Assembly (NCBI RefSeq): GCF_009428905.1
Contig: NZ_WHYR01000034.1
Coordinates: 1-38,097, forward strand
Direction of reading: 5' to 3'
DNA from: Desulfofundulus thermobenzoicus
GTDB lineage: Bacteria > Bacillota > Desulfotomaculia > Desulfotomaculales > Desulfovirgulaceae
DNA length: 38,097 bases
A program made the position numbers and the translations under genes. Below are positions 1-7,870 of this stretch, one piece after another. Under the pieces are notes generated by a model. It was given only the letters and a program-made list of their open reading frames with translations. It was not told where the DNA came from and ran no database searches. Each line of letters opens with the position of its first letter. The first letter of the stretch is position 1.

Positions 1-189
1 GCTCTGGAGTGGAAGGGACGGACCCTGCGGGCGGTGCGCTCCCTCTACGGGGGTAATGTTCTGGCCACCCTGCATTATAACAGCACGGAAAATCTGGACA
101 CTGCCCGCCAGGTGGTTGGGCAGGCTTTTACCATCGGAAACCGGGCCCCTGCCCCCGGGAAGCTGATTCACGGGGTGGTGGGGGAGTAA
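1..189 (+). CDS. C-terminal end of an unidentified protein (cut by window edge)
   Basis: An open frame runs from the first base to a TAA at 187-189 and gives 62 residues beginning ALEWKGRTLRAVRSLYGG and ending KLIHGVVGE. There is no start codon in view, so this is only the tail of a larger gene. I do not recognise the family with confidence. It lies 22 bases upstream of the permease and on the same strand, so the two may be cotranscribed. Codon use is GC-rich, like the host genes. Confidence 0.6.
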   Translation, partial: ALEWKGRTLRAVRSLYGGNVLATLHYNSTENLDTARQVVGQAFTIGNRAPAPGKLIHGVVGE

Positions 190-211
190 TATTCTGAAGG
201 AGATGAAGTGG

Positions 212-1138
212 TTGAAGGGACAGTGGAAGGGGTTCTTTTTTGTGGTGGGGGCCGCCTTCATGTGGGGGCTGGCGGGTAATGTGGCCAAATATTTTTTCAA
301 CCAGCAGGTGAACGCCGTTGATGTGGTGCAGATGCGCCTTTTTTTCTCTTTTATTTTTCTTTTCCTGTACCTGGTCAGCACCAACCGATCCCTGATCCCC
401 GTTGCCCGGGCGGATATACCCCATATTCTCATATTTAGCGTATGCGGAGTCACCGCCGTCCAGTTTACCTATCTACTGGCCATCAGCAAAACCAATGTGG
501 CCACGGCCATCTTTTTGCAGTACCTGGCTCCGGTACTGGTGCTGGGTTACGGACTTTTACGCCGGCAGGAAAAACTGACAGCGGTCAACGGGTCAGCCAT
601 TTTATTCTCCGTTTTGGGAGGGTTTCTCATGGTCAAGGGCAATCCCGGCGGCGGCCTGGCGGTAAGCCCGGCGGGCCTGGCGGCCGGACTTTCCTCGGCG
701 CTGGCTTTTGCCTTATATACCTTATTAGGTAAAAAATGGCTGGCCACCTATTCGCCATGGGCACTGTTGTTATATGGCTTTGGAACGGGCAGCCTGCTTT
801 TTACCTTCTACCGCCTGCCCTGGCTCACTTTTTTCCGCTATTCCTGGGAAGAATGGTTGTTTTTCATTTATATCGCCCTCTTTTCATCCATCCTGCCCTT
901 CGGGATGTATTTTAAAGGGCTGCAGTATCTGACCCCCATAAAAACCAACCTGACCAGCACTCTGGAGCCGGTGGTGGCCGCCGTCCTGGCTTACCTGCTG
1001 CTGGGGGAAATTTTAACCCCATGGCAGGTGGCCGGTTGCGCCTTCATTTTGGGCGGGGTGATCCTGATTCAGCTGGCCGGGCAGACAACCGCAAAAAAGG
1101 CGATCAGCGCTGAACACATATCCGCCGCCGGTTCATAA
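212..1138 (+). CDS. EamA/DMT-superfamily permease
   Basis: A very hydrophobic protein of about 308 residues with roughly ten predicted membrane helices in two similar halves, the layout of the drug/metabolite transporter (EamA) family. Such proteins export or import small metabolites; the substrate cannot be read from sequence. The second half carries the typical EamA signature of a short loop followed by LTPIKTNLTSTLEPVVAAVLAYLLLG-type residues (split here: LTPIKTNLTSTLEPV then VAAVLAYLLLGE). An AAGGAG at 197-202 touches the ATG at 203, leaving no spacing, but sits 9 bases before an in-frame TTG at 212, so I prefer the TTG. It may share a transcript with the upstream partial gene. The 180 bases after it hold nothing I can name. 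Confidence 0.85.
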   Translation: MKGQWKGFFFVVGAAFMWGLAGNVAKYFFNQQVNAVDVVQMRLFFSFIFLFLYLVSTNRSLIPVARADIPHILIFSVCGVTAVQFTYLLAISKTNVATAIFLQYLAPVLVLGYGLLRRQEKLTAVNGSAILFSVLGGFLMVKGNPGGGLAVSPAGLAAGLSSALAFALYTLLGKKWLATYSPWALLLYGFGTGSLLFTFYRLPWLTFFRYSWEEWLFFIYIALFSSILPFGMYFKGLQYLTPIKTNLTSTLEPVVAAVLAYLLLGEILTPWQVAGCAFILGGVILIQLAGQTTAKKAISAEHISAAGS

Positions 1139-1317
1139 ATAACCGGTTAGAAAAATATGGCATCTATAAAGTAAGGCTTCCCCTGCCTTTCACATAGAAT
1201 CATGTTCACTGCTACGCCATTAAAGGCTGGGCGGGTTGGTGGCCGGGGCTTGTACTTGTGCCGGAGGGCGTCCCCAGGCAGTGAACAGGCAGCGGGTAAT
1301 GAAAGACCGTTCAGCGG

Positions 1318-2055
1318 TTAAAATGTTTGGCCGCGGCCGGACGATAAGGGATTAAAGTCCACTTCCGAGATGGCGTACTCCTTCATTTTTCGATAAAGGG
1401 TGCTGCGAGAAATGCCCAGGTATCTGGCGGCTTCGGTTTTGCTTCTGAATCTCGCCAGGCAGTTCCTGATCGCCTGCTCTTCAGCGCTTCTGATTAAGGC
1501 GGCTTCCTTTTTAGCCGGAGAGATCATCCTGGAAGTGACAGATTCGATCAGGCCCGGTGGAAGCAGGTCGGTGGTTATTACCGGTCCGGTAGCCAGGTTC
1601 ACCGCCCGTTCCACCATATTTTGCAGTTCGCGGATATTACCGGGCCAGTGGTAATTGAGGAACAGGTCCAGGGCTTCGGGAGCAAAACCTTCCACGTTTT
1701 TGCCCAGGCGTCCGCTGATCCGCTTCAGAAAATAGGTGGCCAGTTCCCGGATGTCTGCTTTCCGTTCCCTTAACGGGGGCAACTGGATAACCATTACACT
1801 CAGGCGGTAAAAGAGGTCCCGGCGGAAGTTGCCTTTTTCCACTTCAAGCGCCAGGTCCTTGTTGGTGGCGGCGATGACGCGGACATTAACGGGAATGTAT
1901 TCCCGCCCTCCTACACGCATCACCCGGCGTTCTTCCAGTACCCGCAACAGGGCAGCCTGCAGATCGACGGGCATCTCTCCGATCTCGTCCAGGAAGATCG
2001 TCCCCTGGTCAGCCAGTTCGAATTTGCCGGGGTTGCCGCCCTTTTTGGCCCAGTG
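1318..2055 (-). pseudogene. Truncated sigma-54-dependent activator (AAA+ and Fis-type HTH remain)
   Basis: The minus-strand frame encodes the second half of an NtrC-family enhancer-binding protein: Walker B region ([12 protein letters not shown]), sensor region ([10 protein letters not shown]), arginine-finger region ([11 protein letters not shown]...LPPLRER), the WPGNIRELQN motif, and a C-terminal Fis-like helix-turn-helix (AARYLGISRSTLYRKMKEY). The sensory N-terminus, Walker A (GESGTGKE) and GAFTGA loop are missing; family likeness begins abruptly at AKKGG near 2053. Upstream of that point the frame continues only through the reverse complement of an unrelated MBL-gene tail. A loader without Walker A cannot hydrolyse ATP, so this is a pseudogene formed by rearrangement. 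The intact family has about 450-700 residues. Confidence 0.85.
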
Positions 2056-2244
2056 CGGCGGGTTGCTTTTCCAGAGGCTACTGCCTATGATGTCTGCCGG
2101 CAGGTTTTCAGTGCGGATCTTTCCCTGCACGAAATGCGTTTTGCCATGGCCGAAACCCTGGCCCATCTGGCTTTTCTGGTGGAGAGGGGAAAGCTGGAAA
2201 TGAAGCGCAGGGGTGGGGTGTTCATTTATAGCTGGCAGGAATAG
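2053..2244 (+). pseudogene. C-terminal fragment of an MBL-fold hydrolase
   Basis: About 60 residues ([14 protein letters not shown] ... [19 protein letters not shown]) end at a TAA at 2242-2244. The pattern [24 protein letters not shown] is the C-terminal winged-helix-like tail seen in many metallo-beta-lactamase hydrolases of Firmicutes. The catalytic HxHxDH core is absent. The fragment starts exactly where the minus-strand sigma-54 activator loses similarity, so both genes were cut at one breakpoint. The intact MBL gene at 2546 belongs to a different subfamily and is not its missing half. Confidence 0.55.
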
Positions 2245-2281
2245 TTCAAAAGTAGCTGATGCTGGGTGAAAGGAAAATGTT

Positions 2282-2310
2282 TTGACAAAGAGCGGATTTC
2301 AATTTAAAAT
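2282..2310 (+). promoter_or_regulatory. Strong sigma-A-type promoter
   Basis: TTGACA at 2282-2287, a 17-base spacer and TAAAAT at 2305-2310 form a near-consensus housekeeping promoter. The first plus-strand gene downstream is the MBL hydrolase at 2546, 236 bases away across a transposase remnant. It could drive that gene, or be left from the lost neighbour. Confidence 0.5.
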
Positions 2311-2314
2311 CACT

Positions 2315-2505
2315 TCATAACCAAACGTTTGTTGGGCGAACTGGCTTGCATAAATACCAGGGGATTGTAAAAGCGGCAGAGCGTACTTCCTCAGGAATCT
2401 CATGGGTAACAGTTTCCCCCGGCAAATCAGGAATTTTGCGTCCATGACCTTTATGACCAGGATTTGCTCCGCGTTTACCAGCAGTGGTTGCCACTGGAGA
2501 GTGGT
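2315..2505 (-). mobile_element. Remnant of an IS66-like transposase gene
   Basis: The minus strand reads GKRGANPGHKGHGRK followed by IPDLPGETVTHEIPEEVR, which matches the glycine/histidine-rich PGHKGH..R.LPDLP segment near the N-terminus of IS66-type (TnpC) transposases. After EEVR the expected CPxCG zinc motif is missing and the frame stops at 2315-2317. No start codon, DDE domain or terminal repeats are visible, so this is a relic. It fills most of the 300-base gap before the MBL gene. Confidence 0.45.
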
Positions 2506-2545
2506 GCCATGATTGGGAGAATAAACAAAGAAGGGGGGTTTTTAG

Positions 2546-3451
2546 ATGGATAAGAGTTTTCCCTTTGAACTGGCTGCAGGGCTGTATGTTTTAGGCAACC
2601 GGCACTTTTTCAGCTTTCTGGTTACCGGTGAAACTCACGCCCTGATTGAAATGGGGGTGAGCGCTACGGCCCCCCTGGTGGCCGGGCAACTGGCGGCGCT
2701 GGGCATAGATCCCCAAAAAGTGGCTTACCTGGTGGTTCCCCACGCCCATTTCGACCACCTGGGCGGCCTGCCCTACCACCGGAGCCTTTTCTCGCGGGCG
2801 CAGGTGGTCTGCTCTGACAGGGCGCGGGAAACCATGGCCAAACCCCGGGTGCTGGAACAGTTTTTCCGGGAGGATGCGGCCACATCCGCCTGGCTGGAGG
2901 AGGCGGGAAAAGGGCGGCACACCTTTTCCTGGCTGCCCGGCTCGGTCCTGGAAGCAGGGATGGTGGTGGGTGAGGGTGACCTCCTGGCCCTGGGACGAAA
3001 CAGCACCCTGCAATTTATTGCCGCCCCCGGCCATAGCCCCTGCAGTCTAGCCGTATACCTGCCCGAACGGGAAACACTGCTGGTTTCCGACAGCCTGGGG
3101 TTTTTCCTGGGGCCGGAGGATAACTTTCCCCTCTTTTTTTATGACTATGACGCCTATCTTGAAACTGTCTGCCGGCTTGGGCGGGTTGGCGCGGCCACTG
3201 TAGCGGCGGCCCACGAATTCATCTTTACGGGGGATGATGCGGCAGGTTGTTTTAAGGTGGCTGAAGAAACCGCCAGAAAATTCTGCCGGCATGTCCGCAC
3301 TTTCCAGGGCAGTGGGGAGGAACTGGCGGCGGCGCTTTACGACCGCTACTACCGCGGCGGCCTGCAGGTCTACTCGCCGCAGAACATAAAGACCTGCGTA
3401 GAACTGCTGGTTCGCCGGGCGCAGGGTGCCCGGCAGGGTGCAGACAGGTAA
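2546..3451 (+). CDS. Metallo-beta-lactamase-fold hydrolase
   Basis: A 301-residue protein with the zinc-binding signature HAHFDH at about residues 67-72, a later histidine in APGHSPCS and an aspartate in LVSDSLG, the order of metal ligands in MBL-fold hydrolases. A late histidine lies in AAAHEF. Substrates in this superfamily vary widely and cannot be fixed here; the lack of a signal peptide points to a cytoplasmic enzyme. The ATG at 2546 follows an AAGGGGGG ribosome site. The ORF is complete and codon use is host-like, in contrast to the broken genes on either side. Confidence 0.85.
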   Translation: MDKSFPFELAAGLYVLGNRHFFSFLVTGETHALIEMGVSATAPLVAGQLAALGIDPQKVAYLVVPHAHFDHLGGLPYHRSLFSRAQVVCSDRARETMAKPRVLEQFFREDAATSAWLEEAGKGRHTFSWLPGSVLEAGMVVGEGDLLALGRNSTLQFIAAPGHSPCSLAVYLPERETLLVSDSLGFFLGPEDNFPLFFYDYDAYLETVCRLGRVGAATVAAAHEFIFTGDDAAGCFKVAEETARKFCRHVRTFQGSGEELAAALYDRYYRGGLQVYSPQNIKTCVELLVRRAQGARQGADR

Positions 3452-3564
3452 AAATAAATAAGCCAGGAGAAAGCGCTCCCCGCACGACGGTTTTAAACCG
3501 TTTCCCATGAGCGGCAGAAGATGGTCGATTTGGAATGATGGGATGGAAAGGATGAGGACTGATA

Positions 3565-3606
3565 TCAAAAGGCCTTTGGCCTTGTTGGTGGGCATGGTGT
3601 AACGCT
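3565..3606 (-). pseudogene. 42-bp fragment of cotJC
   Basis: These 42 bases match 4865-4906 inside the intact cotJC at 40 of 42 positions and in the same orientation. They encode the peptide RYTMPTNKAKGLL. On the high-coordinate side there are only scattered matches (TACCCC, AATTCGG), and on the other side similarity stops at once. It is best read as the last recognisable trace of a second cotJC copy. Confidence 0.6.
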
Positions 3607-3683
3607 AATACCCCGTTATGCAGGAATTCGGTCCTTTGCGCAGAAATAATTCAAGTAAATCCGTTAAGGGGGAGTGACGGACA

Positions 3684-3881
3684 ATGATAAAAATAAAAGA
3701 TATGACCCGGGAACAAATTACCCATACCTTTTGCAGCTGGTGTGATTATCGCCGCGTGGTTGCCGGAGAAACCTGCTGGGTTTGTGGTCTGGATGAACAG
3801 AAACTGGAAGAGCTCTGCGCGTACAGGCAGGCGCTGCGGCGAGAAACGGAGAAAGCAGGGCAAAGCTGCGCAACCCATTAA
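3684..3881 (+). CDS. Small CxxC-motif protein, function unknown
   Basis: A 65-residue protein with two CxxC pairs (CSWC at about 17-20 and CWVC at about 31-34) that could form a zinc ribbon, followed by a charged helical segment and a C-terminal SCATH. Start ATG 3684 is preceded by AAGGGGGAG with about 10 bases of spacing, which supports real translation. No family is recognised. It stands alone between gene fragments, with a minus-strand cotJC trace upstream and intergenic sequence downstream. Confidence 0.6.
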   Translation: MIKIKDMTREQITHTFCSWCDYRRVVAGETCWVCGLDEQKLEELCAYRQALRRETEKAGQSCATH

Positions 3882-4063
3882 TCCCGTCGTTAATGTTTCA
3901 GTAGCCCCGCTATGGTGCCAATGGTGGCGGTTTTGCAGGACAATTATATCCCGTCCTTTTTCACTGTTAAACATTACACCCATCATGTGTTAAGAAGGCA
4001 TGGGATAAGCTCGGACAAGAACGCCTGAATTTTACTGCTCCGTTACGTGTATAGGAATAGGGG

Positions 4064-4096
4064 ACCGGTCACCGGAAATGGGTGGCCGGTTCTTTT
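4064..4096 (+). terminator. Rho-independent terminator-like hairpin
   Basis: ACCGGTCACC at 4064-4073 pairs with GGTGGCCGGT at 4081-4090 (ten pairs, one wobble), followed by TCTTTT. It may end the transcript of the small CxxC gene. The sequence between 3882 and 4063 contains no gene that I can support. Confidence 0.55.
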
Positions 4097-4120
4097 GCAT
4101 CATAAGGCAGGTGCCGGAAT

Positions 4121-4291
4121 GCAGGAATTATGCTGGATGAAATCCACCTGGCGGCCAGCAAAGTCCTGAAGGAATTAAGGCTGCTCTTCAACTTTAAAAT
4201 GGATTCGCAGAATCCTTTTCTCCTGATCCTATCCGGGCAAACACTGATCCGCAACAGAAATTTTTATTACCTACGACCAGGTACGGGATGA
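4121..4291 (+). pseudogene. Fragment of a TniB/ExeA-like transposon ATPase
   Basis: The frame reads AGIMLDEIHLAASKVLKELR then LLFNFKMDSQNPFLLILSGQ, ending at a TGA at 4289-4291. This matches the Walker B (xDExHL) and following sensor region (LRxLxNFxMDSxxPLxLILxGQ) of the AAA ATPases that accompany DDE transposases in Tn552/Mu/ExeA-type systems. Walker A and the C-terminal half are missing. After the match, another frame gives FITYDQVRDEPGSFELVFLC and stops at 4329-4331, which looks like the tail of yet another lost gene. Confidence 0.6.
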
Positions 4292-4335
4292 ACCGGGCAG
4301 CTTTGAGCTGGTATTCCTTTGCTGGGGATAAAACT

Positions 4336-4358
4336 CGGGCAAAAGCCCGGTTTTTTTT
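4336..4358 (+). terminator. Rho-independent terminator
   Basis: CGGGC, an AAAA loop and GCCCG are followed by eight T residues. It directly follows the stop of the small tail-like frame at 4329-4331. That is consistent with an old gene end left behind when the gene body was lost. Confidence 0.75.
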
Positions 4359-4466
4359 GCCTGGCACTGTCCCACTGCCAAAAACAAAACGCCGCCCCGG
4401 TAAATGAGCGGCTGCGGGTTGCCATTTCCTGCGATTATCTGAACGCGGATAAGGGAGGCTCTTCTC

Positions 4467-5039
4467 TTAAAAAATCTTCTTCCGGGTCAACTCCTCCTGC
4501 ACATCCATTAATGCCTCGCCGAAGCGCTGGAAGTGGACCACTTCCCGTTCCCTCAAGAAACGCAGGGTATCCTTTACTCCCGGGTCGTCGGTCAGGCGGA
4601 TCAGGTGCTCGTAGGTGGTGCGGGCCTTCTGCTCGGCGGCCATGTCCTCGTGCAGGTCGGTCACCGGGTCGCCGGTGGCCTGGATGTAGGCCGCCGTCCA
4701 GGGCATGCCGCTGGCGTCCACCGGGTAGACCGCGTGGTCGTGCTCGGCAAAGTAGGCACCCAGGTCTTCCCGGCGCAGCTGTTCCGGGCTGGTTCCCTGC
4801 AGCAGGCGGTAGATCATGGTGCCCACAATTTCCCAGTGGGCCAGTTCCTCGGTGCCGATGTCGGTCAAAAGGCCTTTAGCCTTGTTGGTGGGCATGGTGT
4901 AGCGCTGGGTCAGGTAGCGTACCCCGGCGGACAATTCGGAATCAGGGCCCCCATACTGGGCCATCAGGTATTTGGCCATCCGCAGGTCGGTTTTATATAC
5001 CCTCACCGGATATTCCAGTTTCTTCTCATATATCCACAT
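4467..5039 (-). CDS. cotJC: Spore coat protein CotJC (manganese-catalase-like)
   Basis: A 190-residue ferritin-like protein of the Mn-catalase/CotJC family, close in size to the Bacillus protein (about 189). Typical segments are MWIYEKKLEYPV at the start, YGGPDSELSAGVRYL, YTMPTNKAKGLLTDIGTEEL with carboxylate/histidine metal-ligand pattern (E..H in EELAHWE), and VHFQRFGEALM near the end. CotJC is an inner coat component in endospores and may have catalase-like activity. The frame opens at a GTG at 5048, but AAAGGAG touches that codon and is spaced 9 bases from the ATG at 5039, so I use the ATG. Last gene of a cotJA-cotJB-cotJC operon. Confidence 0.93.
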   Translation of the reverse strand: MWIYEKKLEYPVRVYKTDLRMAKYLMAQYGGPDSELSAGVRYLTQRYTMPTNKAKGLLTDIGTEELAHWEIVGTMIYRLLQGTSPEQLRREDLGAYFAEHDHAVYPVDASGMPWTAAYIQATGDPVTDLHEDMAAEQKARTTYEHLIRLTDDPGVKDTLRFLREREVVHFQRFGEALMDVQEELTRKKIF

Positions 5040-5126
5040 CTTCCCCACTCCTTTCGCCCGAACATTCCATATCTGGTGGAAATGGCATAATTTTAAGCAA
5101 TGAATGGCATAATGTTAAGGCACTGT

Positions 5127-5384
5127 TTAAAATTGCATTTCCCACGGCCAGGGACTTTCAACCCAGCGCCAGGGATATTCAAGGGGCGTAAAACCATAGG
5201 CCATCAGCGGACCGTACATCCGCTCATATTGCGCCTTTAACTGGTTCAGCCGTTCGGTAACCATGTTGTAATCGTTCAGCGGTTCCTGTTCCGTGGGGTG
5301 AGTGTCCAGGTAAAGGGTTAAATCCACAGCCACAAATTCCAGGGCCATGATGTCCCGCAGCATTTGCATTTGTCTGGGGTCCAT
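5127..5384 (-). CDS. cotJB: Spore coat protein CotJB
   Basis: An 85-residue protein of the CotJB family: LRDIMALEFVAVDLTLYLDT, then THPTEQEPLNDYN, then a tyrosine/tryptophan-rich tail (YGPLMAYGF ... WRWVESPWPWE). CotJB is needed with CotJA and CotJC for coat assembly in Bacillus. The start is ATG at 5384 behind GGGAGG. It lies 36 bases after cotJA and 87 bases before cotJC, all on the minus strand. Confidence 0.9.
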   Translation of the reverse strand: MDPRQMQMLRDIMALEFVAVDLTLYLDTHPTEQEPLNDYNMVTERLNQLKAQYERMYGPLMAYGFTPLEYPWRWVESPWPWEMQF

Positions 5385-5420
5385 TGTTTTTCCTCCCTTC
5401 TGGCGGCGGGTCCGGGATGC

Positions 5421-5630
5421 CTAATAGGGATAGGGGCGATAAAGCTCGGGGAAGATGGTGCCCTTTTCCAGGGCTTCCGCCGGGCTGTAGGTTTTACCGT
5501 ATCGCTGTAGTGGAACATAGGCCTGGGCCAGCCGGACCGGCGGATAAAAGCTGGTGGTATGGGCTGCCGGTGGGGCCTGCGCTGTTGTCACTTTTTGTTC
5601 CTGGGGGGGAGTTTGCTCGTGGTTGCTCAT
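5421..5630 (-). CDS. cotJA: Spore coat-associated protein CotJA
   Basis: A 69-residue protein whose C-terminal half (PVRLAQAYVPLQRYGKTYSP then AEALEKGTIFPELYRPY) is the CotJA signature. The N-terminal part is a Gln/Pro/Thr-rich, low-complexity extension. The frame is open to 5660, but the ATG at 5628-5630 has a strong AAGGAGGAGG site at 5639-5648 and is the better start. It heads the cotJ operon; in Bacillus this operon is mother-cell expressed under sigma-E. Confidence 0.88.
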   Translation of the reverse strand: MSNHEQTPPQEQKVTTAQAPPAAHTTSFYPPVRLAQAYVPLQRYGKTYSPAEALEKGTIFPELYRPYPY

Positions 5631-5672
5631 GATATTTCCTCCTCCTTGATCTTCAGGCAAAAACTACTATAT

Positions 5673-5680
5673 AGAGTATG
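5673..5680 (-). promoter_or_regulatory. Possible sigma-E -10 element for cotJ
   Basis: On the minus strand CATACTCT lies about 45 bases upstream of the cotJA start and fits the CATACAnT -10 of mother-cell sigma-E. No convincing matching -35 was seen, so this is tentative. sigma-E control of cotJ is known in Bacillus. Confidence 0.35.
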
Positions 5681-5783
5681 TAATGGTAGATGGGGATGCC
5701 ACAGCCGGAACAGAACATAATTGTGCAGGCAAAACGTTATTCTGTGTCAACCCGATAATTGAACTAACAGTCTGTTTTCATTC

Positions 5784-5814
5784 AATGGCCGGGCATGACT
5801 GCCGGCCATTTTTT
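5784..5814 (+). terminator. Hairpin with T-run in the cotJA-cwlD gap
   Basis: AATGGCCGG pairs with CCGGCCATT across a 9-base loop, followed by a T tract. No plus-strand gene ends just before it, so its job is unclear; it may insulate cwlD. The rest of 5681-6058 holds no gene: a 101-codon frame there lacks a ribosome site and protein-like composition. Confidence 0.45.
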
Positions 5815-6058
5815 ACCGGCCGCTTAATAGGGCCGGGTGGTACGCCCATGATAAAATGCCTGGTTTTCCAATCAATCCAATTCCAAGATAAAAACAAACA
5901 TCAATGCTCGAAATCCTGCCCCGATGGCTCCTGTCAAAAACTAGATCCCCGGCCGGCTTATAAATTTTTACGAGATGGTAAATCTTAAGGGACAGCCGGC
6001 CAAAAAAAGAGCTAAAATCCTTCTGCCAGCGAAAACTGGTGGGGAGACAGGGTGATTT

Positions 6059-6811
6059 ATGCCGCGATTCACTTTTCCATGGATTATCCCTGCATTTTGC
6101 AGTACCCTTTTGTATTGTCTAGTCCTTGGTTCCGCCCCGCCCGTGGTTGCCGCTCCTGACAGCCTCAAAGATTGCACAGTGGTCATCGATCCCGGTCACG
6201 GGGGCGACGATCCCGGAGCGGTGGGCCTTCACGGTATTATAGAAAAGGATGTGGCCATGGCCATCGGACGGCGGGCGGCCGCATTGTTTCAACAGCAGGG
6301 CGCCCGGGTAATTATGACCAGGGACGGGGACAGGGAAGCGGCGGCTCCCGGTATAAACGGCGGAAAATGGCTGCCCTCCCACGACCTGCCCCGCCGGGTG
6401 GAACTGGCCAATAAGTGCAGAGCCCAGCTCTTCCTCAGCATTCATTTGAATCATTTTTCCGAGCCCGATGAGTATGGTGCCCAGGTATTCTACCAGACCG
6501 GTGCCCGGGAGAGTCAGAAACTGGCTGAAGCCATTCAGGTCGAGCTCAACCGGCAGTTGGTGGATTCGGGACGTCAGGCGCTGGCCGGGGATTTTTACGT
6601 CTGCCGCAATTCCCAAATGCCGGCTGTCATTGTGGAAGTGGGCTTTTTAAGCCATGAGAACGAGTCCCGGAAGTTGCTCGATCCGGCCTACCAGGAACGG
6701 GCCGCCCGGGCCATTTTGCAGGGTGTGCTCAACTACATAAGTGGCTCTGGAGGAAGTGAAAAACGTGGGACAAACACAAACATATCCGGCCATATCCCCA
6801 TCGCCCCATAA
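6059..6811 (+). CDS. cwlD: N-acetylmuramoyl-L-alanine amidase, CwlD type
   Basis: A 250-residue amidase_3 enzyme. A hydrophobic signal or anchor spans about residues 8-32. Zinc and catalytic residues are visible: H47 (VVIDPGHGG), E62 (HGIIEKDVA), H129 (LFLSIHLNHF) and E193 (VIVEVGFLSH). CwlD cleaves the peptide side chain from muramic acid so that muramic-delta-lactam can form in the spore cortex, which marks cortex for germination lysis. The assignment to cwlD rather than another amidase_3 protein rests on size, single-domain layout and the spore-gene context. A weak AGGGTG site precedes ATG 6059. Confidence 0.85.
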   Translation: MPRFTFPWIIPAFCSTLLYCLVLGSAPPVVAAPDSLKDCTVVIDPGHGGDDPGAVGLHGIIEKDVAMAIGRRAAALFQQQGARVIMTRDGDREAAAPGINGGKWLPSHDLPRRVELANKCRAQLFLSIHLNHFSEPDEYGAQVFYQTGARESQKLAEAIQVELNRQLVDSGRQALAGDFYVCRNSQMPAVIVEVGFLSHENESRKLLDPAYQERAARAILQGVLNYISGSGGSEKRGTNTNISGHIPIAP

Positions 6812-6944
6812 CGGGCGAAAAAATGAAATAAACACCGGTCAACCGTCAAAAGAAGCGGTTATTTGTGGAATATGGCCCATCAACGGAATTTTCCACCGGC
6901 CGGGCAAAGGAAATAATCCCTGCGTAAATGGCGCCAAAATCAGG

Positions 6945-7850
6945 ATGCAGCCGGGCAAATTCCTTTTAGCCATGGCTCTGGGCATATGCCTGGGGCTGGT
7001 GATTAAGCCCACCCAGGCCCAGTCCCAGCGGGATCCCTATTACGGTTCCTGGCAGCCGGTCACTGTTTCGGACCAGGGTGTTGATTATACCACCCTGAAA
7101 AGGCAAATGGAGGAATACATAAAAGAAAAGCAAAGCGCCTTTGCCATCTATTTCCATGATCTGGCTTCCGGAGCTTCCTTTGGAATCAACGAGGATAAAC
7201 CCATGGTGGCGGCCAGTACGGTGAAACTGCCCATGGCCCTGTACATCAACCATTTGGTGGTGCAGGGGAAGGCCCACTGGCACGACCGGGTTTCCTATCA
7301 GAAAGCCACCGATTACGAGGACGGCTCCGGTGTGCTGCGTTACGAGGCAAAGGACGGCGATACATATTCCCTGCGGGTGCTGACCAACCTGTCCGTTACC
7401 ATCAGCGACAACGTGGCTTACCGTATGCTGGCCCGGCATGTGGGACGTCCCAATTTCATTGCCTTCATGCAGGAACTGGGCGGCCGTACCGTATATCCCG
7501 GGGGCAAAAATTTGACCACCGCCCGGGATCTGGCCACCTATGTGCGGGCCCTTCTGGATTTTGCCCACCGCCACCCCCGGGAAGGGGAACGCCTGCTGGA
7601 CGACCTGGCTCACCCCAGTTTTCACGTGGGCCTGCCGGGTCTGCTGCCGCCGGAGGTGATGGTGGCCCACAAGGAAGGGGATCTGGACGAAGGGGTGGCC
7701 AATGACTGCGGCGTGGTATTCTGCCGGCGGCCCTATATTCTGGTTGTTCTTTCCAGCGGGGTGAAGGACACCCGGGAAGGTTTCGCCGATATCGCCCGTT
7801 TGAGCAAAATGGCCTATGATTTTCAGGAATCACTGGCCGGCAAAAAATGA
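6945..7850 (+). CDS. Class A beta-lactamase-fold serine hydrolase
   Basis: A secreted or anchored enzyme of about 301 residues with an N-terminal hydrophobic signal (FLLAMALGICLGLVI). It has the penicillin-interacting motifs in order: S91-T-V-K94 (AASTVKLPM), an SDN triad (TISDNVAYRML) and KEG (AHKEGDLDEG) in place of KTG. The fold matches the beta-lactamase2 family (PF13354); in spore formers such proteins are usually peptidoglycan-related hydrolases rather than resistance enzymes. The frame is open from a GTG at 6741 overlapping cwlD, but the upstream 68 codons are not protein-like; ATG 6945 puts the signal peptide first, though its ribosome site is weak. It ends in an ATGA overlap with the frame of dacF. 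Confidence 0.8.
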   Translation: MQPGKFLLAMALGICLGLVIKPTQAQSQRDPYYGSWQPVTVSDQGVDYTTLKRQMEEYIKEKQSAFAIYFHDLASGASFGINEDKPMVAASTVKLPMALYINHLVVQGKAHWHDRVSYQKATDYEDGSGVLRYEAKDGDTYSLRVLTNLSVTISDNVAYRMLARHVGRPNFIAFMQELGGRTVYPGGKNLTTARDLATYVRALLDFAHRHPREGERLLDDLAHPSFHVGLPGLLPPEVMVAHKEGDLDEGVANDCGVVFCRRPYILVVLSSGVKDTREGFADIARLSKMAYDFQESLAGKK

Positions 7851-7870
7851 TTGGCAAGGGGGTTTTAACC

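Noticed and set aside
1139..1317. Gene or RNA between the permease and the sigma-54 remnant
   Set aside because: No frame, RNA fold or repeat could be supported.
5683..5988. A 101-codon frame between cotJA and cwlD
   Set aside because: No ribosome site, contains a hairpin with T-run, and has no protein-like pattern.
6741..6944. N-terminal extension of the beta-lactamase-fold protein overlapping cwlD
   Set aside because: The extra 68 residues are not protein-like and would bury the signal peptide, so the start was placed at 6945.
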